Below are positions 1 through 6,502 of a stretch of DNA of 6,753 bases, piece after piece. A model generated the notes under the pieces. That model was not told the DNA's origin, made no database searches, and saw nothing but the letters and a program-made list of their open reading frames with translations. Position 1 is the first letter of the stretch. The number at the start of each line of letters is the position of its first letter. This stretch comes from Actinomycetota bacterium (GTDB taxonomy: Bacteria > Actinomycetota > Actinomycetes > S36-B12 > UBA10799). Where the stretch lies: the NCBI GenBank assembly GCA_030837445.1, contig JAUPKM010000386.1, positions 1-6,753 on the forward strand, given 5' to 3'. Position numbers and translations under genes: made by a program.

Positions 1-1778
1 TAGACCTCGACACCCTTCTCCTGCGCCGAAGTCACGGCCTCGCTGATCGCGGTGTTGAGGGCCCGTCCAACCTGTATGCCAAAGTCCTTCTCTGTATTGG
101 ACAGCTGCGGGCAGTTGACGGTGGCGCTGTCCGGGAACACCTGGGGGTAGGCCAGGACGATGAGGGGGGTGTAGGCGCCGTCGCGAGCCGCGAGGGCGGC
201 GGAGGAATTCACCGTCGCGTCCACGTCGAGGTAGAGCTGCGTCAGTCTGGGCTTGACGAGCGCGATGTCGGTGAACACCTTCTGGGGGAAGGGGACAGTG
301 TCCACATTGCCGCTACCGTCGTCGCGGGGCAGGGAGGCTTCTGCCGTCGTGCAGTCACCCAGCCAGGCGCATGTCTTGATGATATTCGCGAAGCCGACGT
401 CGTTTCCTCCGAAGGTCATGAGGACCACAGAGGGCGAGCGAGTCGGGTCCTCGGCCATGCTTGCGAGACTGCTGCTCTGCGCGGCCTCGTCGGCCTCGCT
501 CTGCTTGGGCCTCGCGAAGTCGGCGATGACGGCTCCCGAGCAGGCCATGTTCGCCGTCTGAGGTGCATCGAAGAGCTCCATGGCGTACGTCTTGGGCGAT
601 CGGTGGCATCGGTTGTCCCTCCTGTCGGACTCGTCGAAGTAGACGCCGGATCCCTCGCCGGACGAGTAGGAGTCACCGATGATGGCAAGGCGCCCACCGT
701 TCAGGAGCGTGCTCAACAGGGGCCCGACCTGTGTCAGGTCCTTGGTCACGGCGATGATCCCGCTGGCGCTGACGGGCGCCAGCAGTTGGCCGGACGCGAC
801 GAGCTGCGGTCGCGCGGCTCCGGTCTGACCCGGTTTGCCGACGGTGAAGGTCCACGAGCGGGTGAGCGACTGACCGGGAGGCACGTTGCCGAGCCGCAGC
901 CGTGGTGCCACGACCGCGGGGAAGAGGCTGTCCGGCCCGGCGTTCTGGAATGTGAGGCTGAGCACCACGTTCATGGCCGTGAAACTGGTGTCGTTGGCGA
1001 CGGTGGCCGTGATCGTCGACCGGGCACCACCGACAACGACGCCGTCAAGGCCTTCGTGTGTCAAGGTGAGCGCGGGGAGGCCAGCCACCGCGAGCCTGTC
1101 GGCGAGGGCTTGGCTGTCGGTGACGTCCTGGTAGGTGCCGCCTGTTGCCGACGCGACGCATTCGAGTTCGGCTCGTCCCGCCTCCGAGGTGCGAAAACCC
1201 GTCGCTTCCACGGTGATGTCAAAGCCGCTCTGCACGATCTGGGAAGCCACGTCGCACGGATCCGGACCGCAGTTGGACTCGCCGTCGGAGACGAGCACGA
1301 TCGTGCCGGCGGCATAGCCCTGCGCCATCAGGCTATCGACGGCCGCCAGAAGCGCGGGCCCCGTGGGCGTGCCCGCGTCCGCCGTCAGGGACTGCACGAG
1401 CGCGGACATCTGCACAGGATCGAGTGGGGCGACCGGGACAACAGCCTCGCCGGTGGGACACCCGTCGATCTCCTGCGACCCTCGTGGATATGCCCACAAC
1501 CCCGTCTCCCTGCCGGCGGGAAGCGCGCGGATGAGGTCCGATAGCGCCGACTTTGCGCCGGCCAGCTTGATCGTGCCCGAACCGTCGTCGTCGTTCATCG
1601 ATCCGGACAGGTCCAGGACGATGAGGAGGGGAGCTGTGCTCGAGGTGGATGCCTCCGACGGCAGTGCCGATGCGGCATGCGACCACGCCGGACTGAGCAG
1701 CGCGACCACGATCGCGAGGATGCCAATGCCAGCCGCGCTCAGGCGACGCCGCTTGTCAGTCGACTGTCGGGTGGCCAC
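1..1778 (-). CDS. Secreted von Willebrand factor A / SGNH (GDSL) hydrolase fusion protein, 3' end cut off
   Basis: Open without a stop for 592 codons from the GTG at 1778 to the left edge. Residues 1-36 form a signal peptide (basic start, hydrophobic core around 15-30, AWSHAASA cleavage region). Residues 50-230 are a vWA domain with a complete metal-ion-dependent adhesion site: DLSGS (D56, S58, S60), threonine in GTPTG (137/139) and SDG with D165. Residues 235-345 look like a beta-sandwich linker. From 363 an SGNH hydrolase domain begins: GDSYSSGEG with nucleophile S370, ACSGA (G415) and FGGND (N459). The DxxH block with the catalytic His would lie beyond the edge. Paired cysteines (391/413, 470/476) fit an extracytoplasmic protein. 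It probably removes ester groups from a surface or external substrate; the substrate is unknown. The start lies 1 base after the upstream stop, implying co-translation; another GTG at 1793 is possible. Confidence 0.92.
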   Translation of the reverse strand, partial: MATRQSTDKRRRLSAAGIGILAIVVALLSPAWSHAASALPSEASTSSTAPLLIVLDLSGSMNDDDGSGTIKLAGAKSALSDLIRALPAGRETGLWAYPRGSQEIDGCPTGEAVVPVAPLDPVQMSALVQSLTADAGTPTGPALLAAVDSLMAQGYAAGTIVLVSDGESNCGPDPCDVASQIVQSGFDITVEATGFRTSEAGRAELECVASATGGTYQDVTDSQALADRLAVAGLPALTLTHEGLDGVVVGGARSTITATVANDTSFTAMNVVLSLTFQNAGPDSLFPAVVAPRLRLGNVPPGQSLTRSWTFTVGKPGQTGAARPQLVASGQLLAPVSASGIIAVTKDLTQVGPLLSTLLNGGRLAIIGDSYSSGEGSGVYFDESDRRDNRCHRSPKTYAMELFDAPQTANMACSGAVIADFARPKQSEADEAAQSSSLASMAEDPTRSPSVVLMTFGGNDVGFANIIKTCAWLGDCTTAEASLPRDDGSGNVDTVPFPQKVFTDIALVKPRLTQLYLDVDATVNSSAALAARDGAYTPLIVLAYPQVFPDSATVNCPQLSNTEKDFGIQVGRALNTAISEAVTSAQEKGVEV

Positions 1779-1779
1779 G

Positions 1780-2823
1780 CTAGTTGCCGTCACTCGCCAG
1801 CGCGGTGGGGAGTTCGGGGCCTCCCACGAAGCGGACTCCGCCAAGGACGACGGGCACGGTGGAGCCATCCGAGACGGACGGGCCGAGACCGCGGATCCGG
1901 AACGTCAGCCGCAGCCCCCCGCTGGTCTTTACGGTGAACAGCGCCGGTGTGCCATAGGACGTCCTGACGCGCGCGATCTCCCTGCCATCGAGGAGGATCG
2001 CCACCTGGGCGCCGTCATCGGGCATCGAGGTGTCTGGGATCCCGACCTGACCGTCAACCTCGTCCACCACGCGATTGAGCAGGAACGTGACGTCCACCGG
2101 CTCGGCACCGGCGGTGCACGTCAACGCATTCGCGAGGTCGACGCCATTGACCCTCGCGGGAGAGGTCGAGCATGTCCCGGCGATCGGGACCAGCGTGTCC
2201 GCGAACACCGCCGCCGGCGACTCGGCGACGGTCAGTGCGACGACCTCCGGGACCGGCGAGCCAACCGGCGGCTCGACGGACATGATGGTGCCAGCGGCGA
2301 ACCCCGGCGAGTAGGTGCGGGTGACCGTGACCCGCACGCCGAGGGCCTGGAGCTCCTGGGTCACGTCGGCCTCCGTTCTGCCCTCGATCCCGGGAACCCG
2401 TGCTGCGGTCGACACCGTCAGCGTCACGCTCGGTGGATTGACCTGCCCGAACGCCGGCTCCTGCGCGATCACCAGGCCGGGCTGGCCAGCCGCGGGGCGC
2501 TCGATCATGGTGATGATCGACGCAGGTATTCCCGCATCGCTGATGGCTCCGCTTGCCGTCTCCAAAGGCAGCCCGCGCACATCAGGCATCGCCGCAGCAT
2601 CCTCCGTGCCCAGTCGCGGGATCTCCACCACCACCTGCTTCGGCGCTTGCTGCGTCAGGTCACGATCGGCCGCGAGCCTCCAGCCGTAGACGGTCCCCCC
2701 GCCGAACAGGCCTGCGGCGACGAGCAGACCGATGACGCTCCAGGTGAGAATCCGCCGCCAACGATGAGGCTTGCGGCCAGTGGGCTTCGAGGGATGCCCA
2801 CTGGCGTCGGGCATGCCTGTCAT
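1780..2823 (-). CDS. Single-pass membrane protein with two PASTA domains and a C-terminal beta-rich domain
   Basis: A protein of 347 residues from the ATG at 2823. A proline- and arginine-rich cytoplasmic segment (1-24) precedes one membrane helix (25-48), so the rest lies outside. Two PASTA repeats follow: about 79-139, starting MPDVRG, and 143-201, starting VPGIEG. Each has the usual AxxxLxxxG-like helix, the EP motif and a TLTVS/ALTVA end. PASTA domains are known from PknB-type kinases and penicillin-binding proteins, where they bind peptidoglycan or muropeptides; there is no kinase or transpeptidase domain here. Residues 210-335 look like a beta-sandwich, loosely like NPCBM carbohydrate-binding modules (VAILLDGREIARVRTS, then LRLTFRIRG), with C218 and C236 available for a disulfide. 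The start is uncertain: an in-frame GTG at 2877 would add 18 residues and the ATG at 2814 would remove 3; none has a strong ribosome site. It probably shares an operon with the vWA-SGNH gene. Confidence 0.85.
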   Translation of the reverse strand: MTGMPDASGHPSKPTGRKPHRWRRILTWSVIGLLVAAGLFGGGTVYGWRLAADRDLTQQAPKQVVVEIPRLGTEDAAAMPDVRGLPLETASGAISDAGIPASIITMIERPAAGQPGLVIAQEPAFGQVNPPSVTLTVSTAARVPGIEGRTEADVTQELQALGVRVTVTRTYSPGFAAGTIMSVEPPVGSPVPEVVALTVAESPAAVFADTLVPIAGTCSTSPARVNGVDLANALTCTAGAEPVDVTFLLNRVVDEVDGQVGIPDTSMPDDGAQVAILLDGREIARVRTSYGTPALFTVKTSGGLRLTFRIRGLGPSVSDGSTVPVVLGGVRFVGGPELPTALASDGN

Positions 2824-3234
2824 CTCGCTCAATCTCGGCTCCCCGTCAACAACGCCACTGGCCTGCCGAATGCCCACCCGTAGTCGTCCGCCCGCATCCT
2901 AAGGCTAGTCGTCCCGTCAGAGGTCGCGCCGCTTGCATCCGCTCGGCCCGAAGGTGCCCAACTCCGACCCACCCCCGACGTCAGCCGGGCATCTCCGCAT
3001 GGCGGAAGACATCGGGGCCTAGTCCTCGTCGATGCCATGGGCTCTTGTCTGCGGGGCAGTCGAACCAGGCCTTGGGAATCTGTCCGGCGAGTGGGGCATA
3101 GCCCTCCATTGCCGGTTTCGCGGAACTGCCCACCGGACCCCAGTGACATGACCGCCGCCATGAGCGTGGCAACGGCGACAGAGTCCGTCCACGTAGTCCT
3201 GCTCCGCTGCACTCTCCACGATCTGACCGTCAAC
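2824..3234. other. Intergenic stretch with possible decayed small coding sequence
   Basis: About 410 bases between the lipoprotein stop and the PASTA gene start. No tRNA, no clear terminator with a T-tract and no convincing promoter was seen. Minus-strand pieces look coding but in different frames. From the GTG at 3219 one frame begins VESAAEQDYVDGL; the next frame has a hydrophobic run, DSVAVATLMAAVMS; the third, ending at the TGA at 2981, gives EGYAPLAGQIPKAWFDCPAD with codons ending mostly in G or C. No single frame spans the region with a ribosome site, so this may be a frameshifted remnant or chance in GC-rich DNA. Confidence 0.3.
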
Positions 3235-4005
3235 TCACCCTGGGACGTCGCCGCACTTCCCCGCCTTCAGGGATGCCCCATCCACTCTCTCTCCGTTGGG
3301 GTAGTACAGCACGGCACAGTCGTAGTGGGCCGATGCGACTCCGCCTGCAAGGTTCTCGTACCCGACCTTCACGAACGCGACCAGAGTCGTGGAGTCCTGT
3401 TGCATTCGGGGCAACAGGGGGTCTATGACCGACTCCGGATAGTCACTGGTTACGCCGCTACCGTCTTGGCACTCGAAGCCGCCGAACGTCCCGTCCTTCT
3501 TGTTGAAGGCAGAGGCGACATACTGGGTGAAGAAGGGCTGCATCGGTGTGCAGCCGCCGTCAAGGTCAATGGTGCCGCCGTCTGGAGTCAGCATCAGCCA
3601 GGAGATCTGTGCGGCGAGCTCAGGAGCGGTGCGGCCGGGGATGGTCCCACTGACCGTCGCGGTTGAGTTAGCGGCGCCCGATACCGTGGCGATGATCTTC
3701 GCTTGGCCGGGCGGGGAGGTTTGGACGTCCTTCTCGAACGCAACAGTAGGGGCCTCCAGAAAGGTGTCGAGATCGTATTCCCAGCCTGATGGGGTCGTGA
3801 AGTGCACAGGCCCCTGCTTGTATGGCGATGACGGTGATGGCACTTCAATGGGCACCTGGTCGTCACCGGCGACAATGGAGGATTCATCCATTGTCTGTTC
3901 GGTGGCCGGGGCCTCGGCACTGTCACCACCGCTGCTGCCGCACGAGGCGACAAACAGTGGAATCAACATCAGTGCAACGGTGTAACGACGCCAGGATCCT
4001 GCCAT
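3235..4005 (-). CDS. Secreted lipoprotein of unknown function
   Basis: A protein of 256 residues. The start at 4005 was chosen because GGGGGAG lies 5 bases upstream; the in-frame ATG at 4035 would only add 10 residues before the signal. The signal peptide has basic W5-R6-R7, a hydrophobic core and lipobox FVASC, so C22 should be lipidated and the protein anchored outside the membrane. A low-complexity Ser/Ala/Glu/Pro linker runs to about residue 60, followed by a folded domain (GPVHFTTPSGWEYDL onward) with four cysteines (152, 179, 230, 251) that could make two disulfides. I do not recognise the family. It lies leftward of another lipoprotein with a 246-base gap, so it may have its own promoter, though none was clear. 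Confidence 0.85.
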   Translation of the reverse strand: MAGSWRRYTVALMLIPLFVASCGSSGGDSAEAPATEQTMDESSIVAGDDQVPIEVPSPSSPYKQGPVHFTTPSGWEYDLDTFLEAPTVAFEKDVQTSPPGQAKIIATVSGAANSTATVSGTIPGRTAPELAAQISWLMLTPDGGTIDLDGGCTPMQPFFTQYVASAFNKKDGTFGGFECQDGSGVTSDYPESVIDPLLPRMQQDSTTLVAFVKVGYENLAGGVASAHYDCAVLYYPNGERVDGASLKAGKCGDVPG

Positions 4006-4010
4006 GCCAA

Positions 4011-4017
4011 CTCCCCC
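4011..4017 (-). promoter_or_regulatory. Shine-Dalgarno site fixing the lipoprotein start at 4005
   Basis: The minus strand reads GGGGGAG TTGGC ATG, an ideal purine-rich site with a 5-base spacer. It supports the ATG at 4005 over the upstream in-frame ATG at 4035. Confidence 0.8.
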
Positions 4018-4251
4018 TCGAGTGCGAATCGCCATCCTCAGCCGTTCCGTTCGCCTACGACCGCAGGTGAGCTCTTCTGGAGGGACTGCGTCCGTGCTTG
4101 TCGGTTGCGGTCACACCGTACCGGAGCGCCGGTCGCGCAGGCCATCCGCGCGCGCGATACAGGCCACAGCGAGGAGGGGCAAGGAGGGAGCTGCGGGATG
4201 GCTGCGATCTGACCCTGGCTGTCTCCCGAGTACCCGCTTATCCGAGTGCTG

Positions 4252-4662
4252 TCACGTATCGCCGCAGTTCCTGGCAACGTATGCTCCGAGGGAGTCCCAA
4301 TTCCCCTGGGGCACAATCACGGCGCCAGGCTTGCCGCCGTTCTGCACCGCGACCCGCACATTGCCGACAACGGTCGCGATCTCATCGGGAGCGACGTCGC
4401 CGAGCCTGCTGTACATGACGGACTGGTCTGGGACGGACAACCAGCCCGAGAAGATGGCTCCTGGGCCCTCAGTCGGCGCAGCGCCATCGGGAATGTCTCC
4501 AGTACCCCGGTAGACATCGGTGATCCTGGCCTTCTCGTCGTGGTACGTCTGACAGAACGCCTCAACGCTTCGACCGGAGCCGCAGCCTGCGAGGAGCAAT
4601 GGAGACGCGAGAAGCAGAAGGGCGGCCGTGGTCTGTCTCATTTGAATGCTGGATCTCTTCAA
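4252..4662 (-). CDS. Small secreted lipoprotein of unknown function
   Basis: A protein of 136 residues if translation starts at the TTG at 4662, which has GGGGA 7 bases upstream and gives a typical basic start (MKRSSIQMRQ). The ATG at 4641 (129 residues) is the alternative, but its purine stretch lies about 12 bases away. The signal peptide has a long Leu/Ala core and lipobox LLAGC, so C27 is the predicted lipid anchor. The mature part has two more cysteines (AFCQTY, C37; RNCGDT, C133), a possible disulfide between its ends. The middle is a soluble domain with a predicted helix around APDEIATVVGNVRVAV. The family is not recognised. It follows the lipoprotein at 4835-5443 by 172 bases and precedes the one at 3235-4005; the three share no clear sequence similarity. 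Confidence 0.78.
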   Translation of the reverse strand: MKRSSIQMRQTTAALLLLASPLLLAGCGSGRSVEAFCQTYHDEKARITDVYRGTGDIPDGAAPTEGPGAIFSGWLSVPDQSVMYSRLGDVAPDEIATVVGNVRVAVQNGGKPGAVIVPQGNWDSLGAYVARNCGDT

Positions 4663-4834
4663 TATCGGTTCCCCGCGTACTAGTGGCTTCCTGCCCGTCT
4701 GGCCCCGGTTGCAGGCGTAGGGGAATCGGGAGGCGATCGGCCCCACTTCGGCTCGTCCTCTCCTTGGGCACTAAGGCATTGAGGCGAATGACCATGGCTG
4801 TGCTCCTCGCTTCGAGTCATCGGTGCCCCGCTGG

Positions 4835-5443
4835 CTACATTGCGTCATCGACGCGTTTGGCGACGGCTACGACATCATCGGTGGTTGTCTCGCCGATCAA
4901 GGTATCGACGTGAAGAGAAACCAAACGGTCGTCGTGAAGCCACCACACCCATGCGACTCGCTCATCAGTTCCAGCGTATGTCTGGGTCCACTGGCCTAGA
5001 AAGGCGAAGCGCCCCAACTCGGGCACGTCGGTTGTCGTGTACGAATCAGGACTTGCCTCGAAGGGAGCGGCGGCTCGTCTCTCGAGGATTGCCGTCTGCG
5101 CGTCAGCGTTACGCCCGACCACGTCCGCCGGCTCCTGGATCTCGAGGGAGACCATCTTGATTGGTTGCACGCGGCTGTAGGAGCAGTAGTTTGCCTGCGG
5201 GCCGCCGTCGAGTTCAGCGAGTGCCACATCCGGGGTCACCGATTGTGCGAGTTCAAGCGTCAGGTAGGAGCACGCATCTAGCGGGCTCGCCGTCTGCGTC
5301 GTGTCATCCGCGACTGAGCCGTCCGGCGCCACGGCGCTGTACTGCGTGATATCCACTGCCGTGTCACTGTTGGGAACGTCGGAGGCACCACAACCGCCGA
5401 CTAGGAGCACGACTGTGATTACTCCGGCGGTGCCAAACTTCAT
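4835..5443 (-). CDS. Secreted lipoprotein, DUF3558-like
   Basis: A protein of 202 residues. The ATG at 5443 has AGGAG 6 bases upstream. The signal peptide MKFGTAGVITVVLLVGGC ends in lipobox LVGGC, so C18 is the predicted lipid anchor. After an acidic, Thr/Asp-rich linker (19-54) comes a domain beginning with DACSYLTLELAQ (C58) and then NYCSYS (C87), followed by alternating strands (MVSLEIQEP). An early cysteine in a 'C-x-L-T/L' context paired with a later CSY/CxW motif is the pattern I associate with DUF3558-type actinobacterial lipoproteins; this is resemblance, not a confirmed match. The C-terminal half has aromatic WVWWLHDDRLVSLHVDT and a terminal helix (TTTDDVVAVAKRVDDAM). Function unknown; probably surface-exposed ligand binding or envelope association. 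Confidence 0.88.
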   Translation of the reverse strand: MKFGTAGVITVVLLVGGCGASDVPNSDTAVDITQYSAVAPDGSVADDTTQTASPLDACSYLTLELAQSVTPDVALAELDGGPQANYCSYSRVQPIKMVSLEIQEPADVVGRNADAQTAILERRAAAPFEASPDSYTTTDVPELGRFAFLGQWTQTYAGTDERVAWVWWLHDDRLVSLHVDTLIGETTTDDVVAVAKRVDDAM

Positions 5444-5449
5444 GCGATT

Positions 5450-5454
5450 CTCCT
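5450..5454 (-). promoter_or_regulatory. Shine-Dalgarno site of the DUF3558-like lipoprotein
   Basis: The minus strand reads AGGAG AATCGC ATG, a canonical site with a 6-base spacer fixing the start at 5443. Confidence 0.85.
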
Positions 5455-5475
5455 AACGACGGTCGCTTCTTTCGG

Positions 5476-5517
5476 ACCTCAATGGGGGAGGGGCGATGTG
5501 TCAACAGGGGCGTTGAC
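5476..5517 (-). promoter_or_regulatory. Candidate promoter with overlapping inverted repeat upstream of the DUF3558-like lipoprotein
   Basis: On the minus strand a perfect -35 hexamer TTGACA (5504-5499) is followed after 17 bases by TGAGGT (5481-5476), a poor -10. The -35 is embedded in the inverted repeat GTCAACGCCCCTGTTGAC (5517-5500; 6-bp arms, 6-base loop), which could be a regulator site or chance. It lies about 40 bases from the start codon. Confidence 0.3.
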
Positions 5518-5569
5518 GCACGTGAGTCCTGCGCCTGGATCCATACCCGCAGGCAGCACTTATCTGCCT

Positions 5570-5671
5570 TCAGTTGAGGTCGTAAAGGAGCGACCCGGTG
5601 CCTTTGCTGTCGGCGTCGCGCCGGGCCTGCTCCGCGTTGCGCTTTGTGTCGCGGGCCTTGGTCTTCTGCAC
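5570..5671 (-). CDS. 33-residue charged ORF, probably the tail of the small membrane protein just upstream
   Basis: GTG at 5671 to TGA at 5570. It is very rich in charge (KTKARDTKRNAEQARRDAD) and helical in character, ending GSLLYDLN. Twenty-nine of the 32 codons after the start end in G or C, so the frame is very probably coding. The GTG has only GGA directly against it, too close for a normal ribosome site. The frame is the same as that of the 30-residue membrane peptide at 5684-5776, separated only by TGA and four sense codons. The simplest reading is one 67-residue membrane protein split by a nonsense codon, or read through; independent translation is the alternative. Confidence 0.4.
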   Translation of the reverse strand: MQKTKARDTKRNAEQARRDADSKGTGSLLYDLN

Positions 5672-5683
5672 TCCGCTATAGAT

Positions 5684-5776
5684 TCAACCTCTGACCACGA
5701 CGACCGCGCAGATGATGAAGAGCGGTATCACCCAGCTGCCTGGGTTCGGGATTGCTACGGCTAGGACGTTGGTCAT
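5684..5776 (-). CDS. 30-residue single-pass membrane peptide, translationally coupled; possibly truncated by an in-frame TGA
   Basis: ATG at 5776 overlaps the stop of the preceding gene as ATGA, a classic coupling arrangement, with AGGGGG a few bases upstream inside that gene. The peptide has a short polar and proline start (MTNVLAVAIPNPGS), then one membrane helix W15-V28 (WVIPLFIICAVVVV) ending RG before TGA. Twenty-two of 29 codons end in G or C. The frame continues past the TGA into a highly basic stretch, which by the positive-inside rule would place the C-terminus in the cytoplasm. Function is unknown; its coupling suggests a role with the 5773-6231 product. Confidence 0.55.
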   Translation of the reverse strand: MTNVLAVAIPNPGSWVIPLFIICAVVVVRG

Positions 5777-6231
5777 GCTTCCCCCTTTGCTGGTATCTCA
5801 TTCCACCAGGCGTCTTCCCAGCGGTGTTGGCCACCGATGCCGCTGGCCCCCGGATACTCCTCGAGTACTCGGGACACCCATAGATGCCGCAGGAGCGCCA
5901 ATTGCGGGGCTGCGACGATCGTCGACCTTTGTAACTGGAATCTGCGGACGTCGAGCATGACGAGCTGATGGTCCCCGGTGATGGCCGGGCTCGCCGATCC
6001 AGCGTCCAGTGGGATCAGGCCCACTTCCCAGCACACCAGCGACGGCCTCTCCGTGTGAGGGCTGCCGCCGGGGCTGACGTCAACGAGGCGGATGCGGGCC
6101 GTGTACGGGGCTGCCGCCTCACCGATGAAGACGGCGGTCGTCCGCGTGAAGACGGGTTGGGACACGCTGAACACGTTCTTCTTCACGATGTAGGTGACCG
6201 GCAGGTCCGGGAGGCGGCAGGCACCCTGCAT
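5773..6231 (-). CDS. Hypothetical protein of at least 152 residues, 5' end unresolved
   Basis: From the ATG at 6231 this encodes 152 residues with consistently G/C-ending codons. The same frame stays open and coding-like for 27 further codons upstream (6232-6312; TAPLIIGLPQVPDTPGAILL), 22 of them ending in G or C, until the TGA at 6315-6313. No ATG, GTG or TTG lies in that extension, so the true start is either the ATG at 6231 (no good ribosome site seen), a rare CTG, or the ATG at 6316 in the neighbouring frame (MKRAG) disrupted by a frameshift. The body is strand-rich (TYIVKKNVFSVSQPVFTRTT, then TARIRLVDVSP), and the C-terminus is helical with aromatics (HRWEDAWWNEIP). No signal peptide or known motif was recognised. 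The stop overlaps the next small ORF by 4 bases. Confidence 0.6.
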   Translation of the reverse strand: MQGACRLPDLPVTYIVKKNVFSVSQPVFTRTTAVFIGEAAAPYTARIRLVDVSPGGSPHTERPSLVCWEVGLIPLDAGSASPAITGDHQLVMLDVRRFQLQRSTIVAAPQLALLRHLWVSRVLEEYPGASGIGGQHRWEDAWWNEIPAKGEA

Positions 6232-6320
6232 CAGTAGAAGGATGGCTCCGGGGGTGTCGGGAACCTGCGGCAGCCCGATGATCAGGGGTGCGGTGATGCT
6301 GTCCGGCGCGTTTCATGACT

Positions 6321-6452
6321 TCACGACTGAGCACCCGTCACCGTGTCCAGCCAGGTCCTGTCGACATGACCCGTCGCAATGTCCGCACCCAGGTACAGTT
6401 CAAGGTCGGAGGCGACGGTGCCGCCGAGGTTGTCGCCCGCGTCGGGGTCCAT
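6321..6452 (-). CDS. 43-residue acidic small ORF, hypothetical
   Basis: ATG at 6452 with GGGGG 7 bases upstream, ending at TGA 6323-6321. The product starts MDPDAGDNLGGTVASDLELY and ends RTWLDTVTGAQS. It is acidic and most codons end in G or C, so this frame is more coding-like than its alternatives. Its stop lies 8 bases before the in-frame extension of the 5773-6231 gene, in a different frame. It could be a genuine small protein at the head of a leftward operon, or the N-terminal piece of a gene broken near 6320. Family not recognised. Confidence 0.42.
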   Translation of the reverse strand: MDPDAGDNLGGTVASDLELYLGADIATGHVDRTWLDTVTGAQS

Positions 6453-6502
6453 GGCTGCACCCCCGTCCCCGTAGTCCCAGCAGGAAGTCTAGACAGCCTC
6501 GG

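Noticed and set aside
603..1544. 313-codon plus-strand open frame
   Set aside because: Antisense to the vWA-SGNH gene, whose frame carries clear catalytic and MIDAS motifs; composition is typical of a shadow frame.
1363..2883. 506-codon plus-strand open frame
   Set aside because: It lies antisense to the PASTA and vWA-SGNH genes, is full of Arg/His/Asp low-complexity runs (RRRLGDGQCDDLRDRR), and has no domain; it is a shadow of G/C-ending codons.
4120..4133. Hairpin ACCGG-AGCG-CCGGT between two lipoprotein genes, considered as a terminator
   Set aside because: The stem is only 5 bp and no T-tract follows on either strand; such hairpins are frequent in GC-rich DNA.
5498..5764. 88-codon plus-strand open frame with a hydrophobic stretch
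   Set aside because: It runs antisense to the small membrane ORFs. The minus strand has ATGA coupling and much stronger third-position G/C bias.
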